Source of the DNA: Bacteroidales bacterium | GTDB taxonomy: Bacteria; Bacteroidota; Bacteroidia; Bacteroidales; UBA10428 | Length of the DNA: 64,000 nt | Direction: 5' to 3' | Assembly: GCA_016933335.1 (NCBI GenBank) | Contig: JAFGBD010000023.1 | Location: forward strand, 124,001-188,000 | Part shown: in pieces, positions 37,734 through 47,173 of the stretch | How positions within the stretch are numbered: the stretch's first letter is position 1 | How the letters are laid out: every line of letters begins with the position of its first letter | Notes under the pieces: generated by a model | Told to the model about the DNA's origin: nothing | Databases searched by the model: none | The model's input: the letters and a program-made list of their open reading frames with translations, nothing else | Made by a program: the position numbers and the translations under genes

Positions 37734-38861
37734 CTATTTTACAGATACATCCCAAACCTTTGACATGCGTGCTTTGCCTTCAGGTCCCTCCACGTAAAGA
37801 ACAACTATATAGTCCCCGCCTTTCTGATACATATGAACCGGATGTTGTTCATCCGAGATGGTGCCGTCACCAAAGTCCCAGATCCAGGAGGTTATCTTTC
37901 CGTAAGACAAATCTTTAAAGGCAACCAGCCTGCGTTCCATGTCTATTATCTTAAATGACCATTGGGCTATAACGGGTTGAAGGAATTCTTTTTCAAGCGG
38001 CATCAGCCTGAAGGCACACAAATGTGATGCATTTCCGTACATGGTATGTTTATCTGACAAATTCCAGAAGCCATTGTTTTCATTTTGATTCACATCATCA
38101 TAATCGATGATGGCCCAGCACAGGCCAATGATTTTATTTTCTCTGAGGACTGATTCCACAGCACGCAAAGGGCCTTCTGATCCTGCATAATCAAAAGGAG
38201 TGATCCAGAATTCCAGAACGAGTCTGCCCGGGTCTCCCGGCCTGAAACTATAATTGCACGCTGCATTGGCATAGGGCAATTCCTTGATCCACGGTTGCAC
38301 TCCCCATTCCATTGTCCAGTCCTTGCCTTCAGCAGGGGTAAAAATATGATAGTTTTGCGCATGCACACCGTGCCTTGCCCAATGATCTTCGGTAAGATCA
38401 AGCCGCGGATCAATGACGGATCTCTCCGGTCCGACTGCCTCCGGAGTCCATACATCCCTGTGAACCTGATCTATCAGGGGGCCTCCTGAAAGATCTGCAT
38501 CAACCACAACTTCATAGGTATCATTATGCAGTCCGGGGAGGCTGAAGTCCCAGTAGTCATCATACGCTTCGTAAAGAAAATAAAGACGGTTCAGACCTTT
38601 AACCCAGCCAACTTTTACGCTCACATCCAGTGTGTTTCGGTCGATGCTGTCATGTTTCCCTGAATCGTCCCGTAACTGGTCAGTCCCTATGGCATAGCTG
38701 TCCGGCACAACGGACCAGTCATCTGCGTATCCGTCGATACGCGGAATCATATCGGCCGGAAACTGAAATACCTGATAAATGGTATCCTGTCGCTCGATGG
38801 CACGGATGGGCATGCACAATAGAATAAATAAGTAAAGAGTGAAGATGCTTTCTGATTTCAT
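37734..38861 (-). CDS. Secreted CBM9-like and PKD-domain protein
   Basis: A 375-residue secreted protein (signal LYLFILLCMPIRA). Residues 30-280 look like a CBM9-type sugar-binding beta-sandwich (PRIDGYADDWSVVP, VKVGWVKGLNRLYFLYEAYDD, DTYEVVVDADLSGG). A PKD domain ends the protein (ITSWIWDFGDGTISDEQHPVHMY). No catalytic motif is visible and no T9SS tail. It may be a surface glycan-binding protein of the PUL. It lies 72 bp after the GH78 remnant. Confidence 0.75.
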   Translation of the reverse strand: MKSESIFTLYLFILLCMPIRAIERQDTIYQVFQFPADMIPRIDGYADDWSVVPDSYAIGTDQLRDDSGKHDSIDRNTLDVSVKVGWVKGLNRLYFLYEAYDDYWDFSLPGLHNDTYEVVVDADLSGGPLIDQVHRDVWTPEAVGPERSVIDPRLDLTEDHWARHGVHAQNYHIFTPAEGKDWTMEWGVQPWIKELPYANAACNYSFRPGDPGRLVLEFWITPFDYAGSEGPLRAVESVLRENKIIGLCWAIIDYDDVNQNENNGFWNLSDKHTMYGNASHLCAFRLMPLEKEFLQPVIAQWSFKIIDMERRLVAFKDLSYGKITSWIWDFGDGTISDEQHPVHMYQKGGDYIVVLYVEGPEGKARMSKVWDVSVK

Positions 38862-38933
38862 TGGATAGTGATTTAGATGTTTGATTGATTTAAAATCTCC
38901 GGTATTTAAAAAATCTTTATAAAAATACCCAAT

Positions 38934-39346
38934 TCATTGTTTTTTTGCAAAGACCAGAAAATCATAGCTTCCTGAACCTGCATGATATATGGCATATCCG
39001 TTTTCGTTTTTGGTGAATCTGACATCCTCTGACTGATCTGCCGGTAAACCGTTTTCATAGATCTGTAAGTTAATACCCGCAGGAAGGTAAACAGATGCTG
39101 TTGTGTTTGGCGGGATGGTAACTTTTATCCTGAAGTTACCTACAGTCAGCATCCGGTCTGTCTGAATCCCTGAATGCATCTCCAAAAACCACATATTCGG
39201 GAGATATACCGGGTATCATTCCTTCTTCAGTTTGTGCATCCATCATATCAGCAATTAAGTTTTGATACAGATGGTATGTTTCATAATTAAAATTGATTGA
39301 AGCACCCATCAGATGCGTCTGCTCAAGCCATCCAGGTTTTCTGTAC
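38934..39346 (-). pseudogene. Remnant of a GH78 alpha-L-rhamnosidase
   Basis: Two pieces of a GH78 rhamnosidase are joined out of frame. The first (about 39345-39160) reads NINRERYRKPGWLEQTHLMG, then ASINFNYETYHLYQNLIADM, MDAQTEEGMIPGISPEYVVF and GDAFRDS, part of the GH78 catalytic region. It then jumps, in another frame, to TVGNFRIKVTIPPNTTASVYLPA and the rest of the C-terminal beta domain (stop at 38934). A functional gene would have hundreds of codons between these pieces and more before them, so an internal deletion (junction near 39156-39163), a frameshift and loss of the N-terminal part are all seen. An ATG at 39194 lets 86 C-terminal residues stay open, but that fragment has no catalytic domain. 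Confidence 0.8.
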
Positions 39347-39465
39347 CGTTCGCGGTTGATGTTATAAAATCCGTTACCGGCATTACCTGATCAATGACCA
39401 GGTTTTATTCATCTGCAAGTTGTAATATTATGAACAGAACTTCAATGAATGTTTCACTAAATGGT

Positions 39466-41889
39466 TTATTCATCCGGAGAATTGTTGTGTTTCACTTTAA
39501 TTTCCAGTGATCCTGGTTTCAGTCCGTCTGCAGCAGCATGTATCAGGACCACCCCGGGTGTTACCCCTGCTTTCAGCAACATTGCCGCAATGCCGGCCTC
39601 TGCCTTTTTTGGATTTGATCCGATCAGCTCGGCATCTCCCTCAATAGTAAATATGACCGGCCGGCTGTCATTGGGAATAACGGTTCCCTGCCGGTCAACA
39701 ACCGAGGCATAAACAAATACAGCATCATTGCATCCTGCAGTAAGCTGTTTTCCGCTGGTATCAACATTTAGCCTTATTTCTGCCGGTTCTCCGGGCGTGT
39801 TTCGTTCGGTTTCAACCACTTTCTTTCCATTCAGGTACCCGGTTGCTTTCAGAATCCCAGGTTCAAACGCTGGCAATGCAAATGTAAACGGCGGATGTGG
39901 CAGGTTGGTTGAATACATGTCTGTATCAGGCAGCTGGCGGCCAACGGCTTTTCCGTTCAGGATGAGTTCCACTTCATCACAATTGCTATAGACTTTTACT
40001 TTATGACAGGCTGAATCATTCCAGTAATTGGCAATAAATATCATTGGTCCTCCATGCGGTAAAGAAGGATTGATTACCGGATCCCCCTGGCTCCGGTAAA
40101 AATAAAAGGCAAACTTGGGCAGCCGGAAGAGATCCATGATGCCTGAAGATTCGATATCCGGCGCATATCCCCTGTTATAGTCAAACATCAGCCAGTTGGC
40201 ATCACCGACTGCGGGACCTTTCAGATTGTCGTTATGTGCTTCCTGGTAGTTCAAAGCCTGCTGGGCAAGCCTGACTTGACCGAAACCCCTAAGCTGACGT
40301 GAATTTCGTTCCTCTTTTTTCAGATCTGCAAATTCTTTCTGATTGAATCCTGCATTCTGGGCATAGTATTCCCAGTCGCCATACTCGGCAATAAGAACCG
40401 GTTTGTCTTTGTCGTATTTGTTCCAGTAATCGGGAGGCCTGGCATGCTGGCGGGCCGGTATGAACAAATCATATACCTCATCCCTCCATCCGCATGTATA
40501 ATTCTCAGAATAAGGAAGCTCTTCCTTTACTGCCCGGTGGGCCTGCTCCATAAAAGACCTGCTCATACCCGACTCATTCAGCGATGCTTCCCACAGGATG
40601 ATACACGGATGGTTCCTGTCTCTCCTGACCATATCCCTGATATCCTGAAGACTGTTAATCTGAAACTCCTCGTTGCCGAAAAACTGCCAGCCCGGAATGG
40701 AATTCATCACAAGGATTCCCAGCTCATCACAGGCATCGAGAAAGGCAGGTGACTGTGGATAATGCGACAACCTGACAAAATTAAAGCCTGCTTCCCTGAT
40801 CTTCCGGGCATCACGGCACTGTGCATTATCTGACAAGGCATTGCCGATATAAGGATACTCCTGGTGACGGTTGGTTCCCCTGATTTTTGTTCTGACGCCA
40901 TTCATTACAAATCCGTCTGAAGCACTGAACGAAAATGTTCTGATCCCGACTCTCATATTTTCGCTATCAACCTCCTTTCTGTTGTTAAAAACCTTGACTG
41001 AAAGGGTATAAAGGTATGGGTTATCAGGTGACCAGAGATGAGGATTAAAAACCTGCAGCTTTCCGGTCAAAACAACAGACTGGCTGCCTTTGATTCTTTG
41101 TGAGGATGTCTTTCCCATTGCCACTGTATGTCCATGGTCATCCTTTAAAGCCATCAGGGCGATCACCCTCGACGGTTTGATATCATCATTCCTGATGTCG
41201 ACTCTGATGACAAGGTCTGCAGTGTCATTGTATATCTTTTCACATGCGAAGTGGATCCCTCCTGCCGCAACCTTATTTGCTGCAACCGGATCAGTAATAT
41301 TTATTTTATTTTTCACAATCAGGTAAACATTCCTGTAAATACCGCTGTAATAGCAGAAATCAAGGTCAGTTAACGGTTTTCCCGGCGGAACGACAGGATT
41401 GTCCAGGTTATTCAGACGTACCACGATGCAGTTTTGAGCCCCGGTTAACATTTTATCAGATATGTCAATGCAAAATGGCAGATATCCTCCTGTGTGGGTG
41501 GTCACATACTCTCCGTTGAGGTATACTTCAGCAACCTGCATGGCTGCTTCAAAATATATTGCGATATGTTTATTCCCGTATTCCGGTGGTATGGTGAAAA
41601 ACTTCCTGTAAAAACAATACCCCTGCCACTGCTGCCCAGTAATAACCAGGGATTCGATGTAAGCTGTATGAGGCAGATTTACCTTCTCCCATGTCAGCGA
41701 TACGTTATCATCCCTGGTGAATAACCACTCACCAATGGTTGTGTCAGCATCCCTGACAAATTCCCAGTCTGAATTAAAGCTGGTTCTGGCAGTAACTCTG
41801 TTCTGGCATTTAACAGCTGTGATGACGCACAGGCCGGTAATCAATATCAGAGATGCAAATCCACCTGATTTTATATTCCGGTTATGCAT
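39466..41889 (-). CDS. GH2 beta-galactosidase-like enzyme (second)
   Basis: An 807-residue secreted GH2 enzyme with a signal peptide ending near ITAVKCQN. The N-terminal domains contain [11 protein letters not shown] and [11 protein letters not shown], then the barrel with acid/base Glu439 in WEASLNESG and nucleophile Glu502 in LIAEYGDWE. It is a different subtype from the GH2 at 35173: the start of the protein and the segment around the nucleophile differ. In galactan loci such enzymes trim galactosyl side chains, but other beta-linked sugars are possible. It is followed by the GH78 remnant, 120 bp beyond its stop. Confidence 0.85.
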   Translation of the reverse strand: MHNRNIKSGGFASLILITGLCVITAVKCQNRVTARTSFNSDWEFVRDADTTIGEWLFTRDDNVSLTWEKVNLPHTAYIESLVITGQQWQGYCFYRKFFTIPPEYGNKHIAIYFEAAMQVAEVYLNGEYVTTHTGGYLPFCIDISDKMLTGAQNCIVVRLNNLDNPVVPPGKPLTDLDFCYYSGIYRNVYLIVKNKINITDPVAANKVAAGGIHFACEKIYNDTADLVIRVDIRNDDIKPSRVIALMALKDDHGHTVAMGKTSSQRIKGSQSVVLTGKLQVFNPHLWSPDNPYLYTLSVKVFNNRKEVDSENMRVGIRTFSFSASDGFVMNGVRTKIRGTNRHQEYPYIGNALSDNAQCRDARKIREAGFNFVRLSHYPQSPAFLDACDELGILVMNSIPGWQFFGNEEFQINSLQDIRDMVRRDRNHPCIILWEASLNESGMSRSFMEQAHRAVKEELPYSENYTCGWRDEVYDLFIPARQHARPPDYWNKYDKDKPVLIAEYGDWEYYAQNAGFNQKEFADLKKEERNSRQLRGFGQVRLAQQALNYQEAHNDNLKGPAVGDANWLMFDYNRGYAPDIESSGIMDLFRLPKFAFYFYRSQGDPVINPSLPHGGPMIFIANYWNDSACHKVKVYSNCDEVELILNGKAVGRQLPDTDMYSTNLPHPPFTFALPAFEPGILKATGYLNGKKVVETERNTPGEPAEIRLNVDTSGKQLTAGCNDAVFVYASVVDRQGTVIPNDSRPVIFTIEGDAELIGSNPKKAEAGIAAMLLKAGVTPGVVLIHAAADGLKPGSLEIKVKHNNSPDE

Positions 41890-42129
41890 TTTATTTGGAT
41901 TTATTTTGCTTCATTTTAAAATATCGGCAGGGCATGGATGACATTATATGGTTCGATTCGGGTTTTCAGGTTAAGGTTCATTTGATCATGAAGTATGTCA
42001 TGCAGTAAAAAATAGATACTGCAGGCATTTCATATGTCGTTTTTATGATGATCTGTATACATTACAATTCTGTTGATTATTATTCTTACCGTTAATGTTC
42101 GGTTCTTTGATTTACTTATATGTCCGTGC

Positions 42130-44721
42130 TTATTTCAAATATATTTTTTCAATGGCTGCTCCGTGAGGATTATTATATTCGTTTTCATGTATGTCCGGCC
42201 CGATTGAAAACTGAATGCTTTCAGAAGTATTGAGATCAAACGGATATGCTTTATCAGGCTCATAACAGTAAGGCAGGAAATCAGGATATGTGTTGGGCAG
42301 AATCAGTGTTTTTACCTGTTGCAGATCCTTTAAAGGAATGATATATTCGCCATAATCAGGCTGAATAGTCAGTGATACTGCATGGGTGATGCCAAGATTG
42401 TTTACAAGCCCAACCTGAATTACCTGAGGGTCTCCGGTTAGGGAATATCCGTTCAGTACAATCTGTTTACAGGATAGCAAATCCGGATATCTCCCTTTTA
42501 GTTTTTCTGCAAAGTAAAACCTTAGGGCATTATGATGTCCGTCTGTACGAAGGTTTTTGATGTTCATGCTCAGGATGGATTCTCCGGGATTTCCTGATGG
42601 TAAAATCCTGAACAGATCATTCCCGTATATGCTGTTACCATCCCTGCCTGCATCAAAGAGGCAGATAGGTGACGACGGATTTACCACGCGTACCTGGTAG
42701 GGTTCCTGGCCAATAAAATCCCAGTCAGAGGGTGAACCTTCGTTTCCTGCAGGATAGGTGTGAACTGATCCGTTTTGCCTTACCGAAATATAATATCTCA
42801 GGAATCCTTCCTGTACCAGGTTTGTATCAATCACGGCACTGTATGTATATGCCGCAGTTTTATTCATTTCGACGATTTCAGGTCGCCATCTTCTTCCATA
42901 TATATAAATGTTAACCTCGTCAGGCTCACTGACAGACACCACCTTTGCCAAAACATTGTATGGACGGCCTGCAGCTATTTCATCAAACGGTTTATGGAGC
43001 ACATATGTTTTTTTGCAGGTTGTTGGAGGTGCCACAAACTCATCCAGTGTTATGTTACCCCAGGTGTCATTTCCTTTCCGTCCGGTCTCTTTTCCTTTCC
43101 GGCTCAGCAAATAAGTGCCCGGGGTGATGACAATGGTATTTCCGTCTGCTGCCCCAAGGTGTTCATTGCCTTTATTTAATCCTTTAAAACTGAAATATGT
43201 TCCCAGGTCAGGCAGATTGATGGTCATTGGCCATTTCCTGCTGATAATGACCGATACCTCTTTCTCAGGACTTGCCCTTTCAAACGGATCCTTTACCCAG
43301 ATGGCATCAGGCATTACTTCAAGTCGCCAGACACCGGTTTCAAGCCTGTCGAGAAAATAGGCGCCATAACCGTCATACATGACCACGGAGGAGTGTCCGT
43401 AACCTGCAATATGTTTCAGCTTGTCCGGTGATGGAGGCTGGGTACCGGTATGATTGGTATACATGAACTTTTCTTCGGTAAACATTTCGGCCAGGTCGTT
43501 TTTATAGCTTACCCTGAAAGCATCAAAGACAGTATCGCCAGGATAGGTGCCGGCTTTTTTGTTCCGTGGAAGCCTGTGAAAAGCCTCTCCGGCAATTTTC
43601 AGGCTCAATGCTTTTCGGGGAGCATAGGCAAGATTCATATAATGTGTATGGTATTCGGTGTTTGCATATGCCATGTGCAGGGGATCATAGGAAAACTGGG
43701 TAGCAAACTGAAAACCTGCTTCGCAAAAGCTTTTGGCGATATACGGGTAAATATACGAGCGGCCGATATCAGCTGCGTCGTATTCATAGACAATCCTGGC
43801 CATTTTTTTGTAATTGGCAATGGTGTCAAAAGGTATCAAATAGACAGCAACGTTGGGCAGGAAATTACCTTTTAATTCATGCCTTTTCACCAGCCCGGTA
43901 GGATACCACTGAAAAGTGCCCCCTTGTATATTGGCATCATAATATGCTTCAGCAAGACAGGTGCTGTGGCTGACATTATAAAATAACGGTTTGCTGCAGC
44001 CTGATCTCCTTATTGCTTGAACCATCCGGTTTATAAAGCCGGTGGTTTCCCCGGCTGTACCTTCATGATGAGGTTCATTGCTTATTTCAAAGGCTATGAT
44101 ATCCGGATCATCTTTGTATGCAATGTCCGTATATTGGTTGACATGGTTTACGAACTGAAAAAGATAGTTCTCCTGTGCCCTGATGGCTTCGGTGTTTGTC
44201 AGGCAGTTACTTTTGCCGTATTTTGTTGAAAAGCCGGGAGTCTTTTCTTCAGGTTCCGGATATCCGTTTCCCCAGTATGCTATTGGAGTGATAAGTATTT
44301 TGATGCCACGCTCCTTAAGCCGGTACAACAAATAATCGAATAATCTCAGGTGCTCATTGTTAATCAGGTTGCCCAGCGTATCGCTGATCTCACAGTCCCA
44401 TACATGTACCCTGTAAGCATCCAGTCCCAGCCTGGCAAAATGATACACATCTTCATCAATGGCTTTTTCATGAGGGATGCCCAGGCGTTGATGGGCCCGG
44501 TAGGCATGCGCAAAGGGGGTGGTGTAGTTGACTCCGAAAAGGGCAAGGGGCGAATTATCCGTTACCCATCGCATGGTACCCTGCTTATCGACATAAATAA
44601 CGTTTTTTGATGCTTCTTTTATTTTTTTCTCCTGTGCAATATCAGGATTTACCGATAACATCATAAGCATAAGAAGGGCGAGACTCCTGATACAGATTAA
44701 ACTCCTGGTGCAATTCGGCAT
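42130..44721 (-). CDS. GH5-like (cellulase-fold) glycoside hydrolase
   Basis: An 863-residue secreted enzyme with a signal at residues 10-30. A (beta/alpha)8 catalytic domain spans about residues 40-420: LFGVNYTTPFAH, DAYRVHVWDCEIS, then the acid/base Glu216 in EISNEPHHEG and a candidate nucleophile Glu334 in FCEAGFQFATQF. Two or three beta domains follow, with a jelly-roll at the C-terminus (RTDGHHNALRFYFAEKL). This is a GH5/GH-A clan enzyme; the exact substrate is unknown. Its place between GH53 and GH2 in the PUL suggests an endo-activity on a pectic side chain. Confidence 0.75.
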   Translation of the reverse strand: MPNCTRSLICIRSLALLMLMMLSVNPDIAQEKKIKEASKNVIYVDKQGTMRWVTDNSPLALFGVNYTTPFAHAYRAHQRLGIPHEKAIDEDVYHFARLGLDAYRVHVWDCEISDTLGNLINNEHLRLFDYLLYRLKERGIKILITPIAYWGNGYPEPEEKTPGFSTKYGKSNCLTNTEAIRAQENYLFQFVNHVNQYTDIAYKDDPDIIAFEISNEPHHEGTAGETTGFINRMVQAIRRSGCSKPLFYNVSHSTCLAEAYYDANIQGGTFQWYPTGLVKRHELKGNFLPNVAVYLIPFDTIANYKKMARIVYEYDAADIGRSYIYPYIAKSFCEAGFQFATQFSYDPLHMAYANTEYHTHYMNLAYAPRKALSLKIAGEAFHRLPRNKKAGTYPGDTVFDAFRVSYKNDLAEMFTEEKFMYTNHTGTQPPSPDKLKHIAGYGHSSVVMYDGYGAYFLDRLETGVWRLEVMPDAIWVKDPFERASPEKEVSVIISRKWPMTINLPDLGTYFSFKGLNKGNEHLGAADGNTIVITPGTYLLSRKGKETGRKGNDTWGNITLDEFVAPPTTCKKTYVLHKPFDEIAAGRPYNVLAKVVSVSEPDEVNIYIYGRRWRPEIVEMNKTAAYTYSAVIDTNLVQEGFLRYYISVRQNGSVHTYPAGNEGSPSDWDFIGQEPYQVRVVNPSSPICLFDAGRDGNSIYGNDLFRILPSGNPGESILSMNIKNLRTDGHHNALRFYFAEKLKGRYPDLLSCKQIVLNGYSLTGDPQVIQVGLVNNLGITHAVSLTIQPDYGEYIIPLKDLQQVKTLILPNTYPDFLPYCYEPDKAYPFDLNTSESIQFSIGPDIHENEYNNPHGAAIEKIYLK

Positions 44722-44793
44722 GATGTCTGATTTTGTTTGTTTTACATCATTTAATGGACAAAAACATATATCTCTGACAATCGGATTCAGAAA

Positions 44794-46866
44794 CTAATAA
44801 ATAATAAATTTTTCAAAAGATACCGACTCATTTTCCGAATACCTTATCATGTATAATCCGGGCTGAAAAGATGAAACATCAATGGTGGATATCTGTTCAT
44901 TCAAATTCAGTCGCGAAATCATCTTTCCTGTGTAATCGAATATTTCGGCACGGGGATGCCCGTCAGCTGACTTAATCGTTAAAGTGACAAGTCCGTTTGC
45001 CGGATTGGGATAGACCGACAGTTGCCTGTCTGACAGCGATGCAGAAGGAATACTATTGACGTGCTCACCAATATGCTGGCAGGTTCCCCAGATAAAAGCA
45101 TAGGTGGTATCCCTTTCTCCTATTTTGTAATCCCTGTCGATTCCCCACCAGGGTGCACACTCACCCGGTACGCTTTCACGGCTCCCCCAAACATCGTCAT
45201 ACATGAAATAGTAGGCTCCCGAATCTCCGGGGTGCATGACAGTTGTATAACTGTAAATATTATTGGCTTCCTGTGTCATCCTGAGAATTTTCCATGGATT
45301 ACCCGTGAACATACCTGTTATCCATACGCCGTTGGATACATCCTGACTGGTCATATCCACCTTAAAGGTAACGCTGACATCCGAAGGCGGGCCAATGGGA
45401 TCACATGTACCCCATTTGAATGAATAAACCTGATTCAACTCACCTGCCTTATAAGTACGGTCTGTTCCCAGCCATGTTGCGCATTCAGAGGGTACAGTCT
45501 CTCTTGCAGCCCAGGTGCTGTCGTTGAGGAAATAAAAGGCTCCTGAATCGCCCGGAGACAGATAGGTGAAATAACTGTATATATTATTGCCTTCACTGAT
45601 TGCAGGCAGAATATACCAGTCCTCTCCTGTCCAGGATCCGGTAATCCATACACCTTTTGATACATCCTGGCCGGTCATATCAACTTTAAAGGTTACCTTT
45701 TTTGTTGTAAGCTCGTTAAAATATGGAGATTCAGGCCATGTACCTGCTCCGTTGGACATAAAGTTGTAATCCTCGACATCGAAAAATGCAACATGTTCCT
45801 GGGATGATCCCTGTCCCCATGGAGTACGGCATGGAGTAGAGACCCAGGCCGGTTCCCAGAATACAATGCCCGTACCGCCGGCATTCATTACCTCCCGTGT
45901 CATATCAACCATGTATTCATGCTGTTTTTCGGGTATCACAGGAAGATACATGGGATCGGGGGTTGTTATGATATTGCCCAGATTGTCATAGTTCATTGTG
46001 GTCCATAAATATCCGGTTTCCACAACCATGATTTCATAACCGGGGAAACTGGTTTTCATTGATTTGATAACACTGCCAAGGTTTGAAATACTTCCTCCAT
46101 GCCAGGCATAATAATAAGAGAATCCGATAATATCAAAATCAGTCACCCCGTTATTGATGATGTTCTGGTACCACCAGCTGAGGCTGCTGGTGCCTGCATA
46201 GTGCAATGATATTTCAGGTTTAACGGATGTACCTGAACTTACATCTCTGACTGCCTTGATGGCTGAATTGAACAGCTGTGCATGGCGGCTCCAGTCATTG
46301 CTGACACTTCCTGAAGCGGTATAATTCCCGGTAAGGGTTGTATGTCTGAGCACTCCGCCGTTATTTTCATTACCAATCTTGACAATATCCGGCATCAGTG
46401 AGTCTCTGTCAAGATCTGTCAGCACTCTGGTGACATAATTGTATACAGAGTCTTTTAATATTTCTGTGTCAGAGGCAACATCCACCCAGCTTGGAGGGAT
46501 GATCTGCTTGACCGGATCTGCCCAGAAATTTGACAACTGAATACCCAGCATTACCTGCATTCCTGCGGATTTAGCCCTTTGTATGGCCTCTTTGATATCT
46601 TCAAAATCGTTGTACCGATTTTTTACGCCAACGGGCTGAACCAAAGAATCCTGCCATGCAGGTTCATACCACATCCTTACCCTTATCAGGTTAAAACCAT
46701 GATCTGAAAAGATATGGTAAACATCTTCAGGTATTCCGTTTTCTTTAAATTCAGCTCCGCAATCCTCCATCATATTGGCATACGAAAGGTCGGCGCCGAA
46801 ATAAAACTCCTGGCTGTGAGCGGGTATTAAAAATAAGGCTGCAAGGAGAATAAGAATTGACTTCAT
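44794..46866 (-). CDS. GH53 endo-beta-1,4-galactanase with duplicated C-terminal module and T9SS sorting domain
   Basis: A 690-residue enzyme. After a signal peptide the GH53 barrel covers residues 20-375 (FYFGADLSYANMMEDCGAEF, GFNLIRVRMWYEP), with acid/base Glu167 in VKIGNENNG and nucleophile Glu283 in MVVETGYLWT. Two near-identical modules of about 100 residues follow (from about 390 and 495), each starting VTFKVDMT and containing DVS(K/N)GVWITG and PGDSGA(F/Y)YF. A T9SS type A sorting domain ends the protein (SVYPNPANGLVTLTI ... GLYMIRYSENE). It hydrolyses beta-1,4-galactan, probably at the cell surface via T9SS. It is the key evidence for the galactan target of the PUL. Confidence 0.92.
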   Translation of the reverse strand: MKSILILLAALFLIPAHSQEFYFGADLSYANMMEDCGAEFKENGIPEDVYHIFSDHGFNLIRVRMWYEPAWQDSLVQPVGVKNRYNDFEDIKEAIQRAKSAGMQVMLGIQLSNFWADPVKQIIPPSWVDVASDTEILKDSVYNYVTRVLTDLDRDSLMPDIVKIGNENNGGVLRHTTLTGNYTASGSVSNDWSRHAQLFNSAIKAVRDVSSGTSVKPEISLHYAGTSSLSWWYQNIINNGVTDFDIIGFSYYYAWHGGSISNLGSVIKSMKTSFPGYEIMVVETGYLWTTMNYDNLGNIITTPDPMYLPVIPEKQHEYMVDMTREVMNAGGTGIVFWEPAWVSTPCRTPWGQGSSQEHVAFFDVEDYNFMSNGAGTWPESPYFNELTTKKVTFKVDMTGQDVSKGVWITGSWTGEDWYILPAISEGNNIYSYFTYLSPGDSGAFYFLNDSTWAARETVPSECATWLGTDRTYKAGELNQVYSFKWGTCDPIGPPSDVSVTFKVDMTSQDVSNGVWITGMFTGNPWKILRMTQEANNIYSYTTVMHPGDSGAYYFMYDDVWGSRESVPGECAPWWGIDRDYKIGERDTTYAFIWGTCQHIGEHVNSIPSASLSDRQLSVYPNPANGLVTLTIKSADGHPRAEIFDYTGKMISRLNLNEQISTIDVSSFQPGLYMIRYSENESVSFEKFIIY

Positions 46867-47173
46867 AACTAATATTCCTAAAATTCGATTAAAAAACCAA
46901 AAACCTCAGATAACATCATATTTCCAAAATCAGAGAGCTAATTTACCAATATAAAGTTATTATCAAATGTCTCTGCAGTTTGCCTGGCTTCTTATCATGA
47001 AAGAACAGGCTGTCTATGTTTTTATGGCAATCTGTTAAAAAGATCAACAGGATATGAGGGTACGTATTTTATTTCAATTTGAAAGTTCAACACATGTCGT
47101 AACCCGGTTGTGAACCAAATAAAGGGAGCTTCCCCTGAAAAGGGAAGCTCCCTGAAGAAATGATCCGGTTTTT
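46867..47173. other. Intergenic region between susE and GH53
   Basis: This 307-bp region carries a strong hairpin terminator (listed separately) just after susE. The rest is AT-rich. No promoter box was recognised for the GH53 gene, so it may need a read-through mRNA or an unseen promoter. Confidence 0.55.
47123..47153 (-). terminator. Strong hairpin terminator after susE
   Basis: AGGGAGCTTCCC (47123-47134) pairs perfectly with GGGAAGCTCCCT (47142-47153), a 12-bp GC-rich stem with a 7-nt loop, 20 bp after the susE stop. On the minus strand it is followed by a T-rich tail (TTTATTT). It may end or attenuate the susCDE mRNA before the enzyme genes. Confidence 0.7.

Noticed and set aside
42001-42023. 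TGCAGTA / TACTGCA inverted repeat upstream of the second GH2 gene's neighbour region
   Set aside because: Only seven base pairs with a nine-base loop; likely chance without further copies.
43450-43875. 141-codon open frame on the plus strand
   Set aside because: It is antisense to the GH5-like gene and rich in random composition; no family motif is seen.
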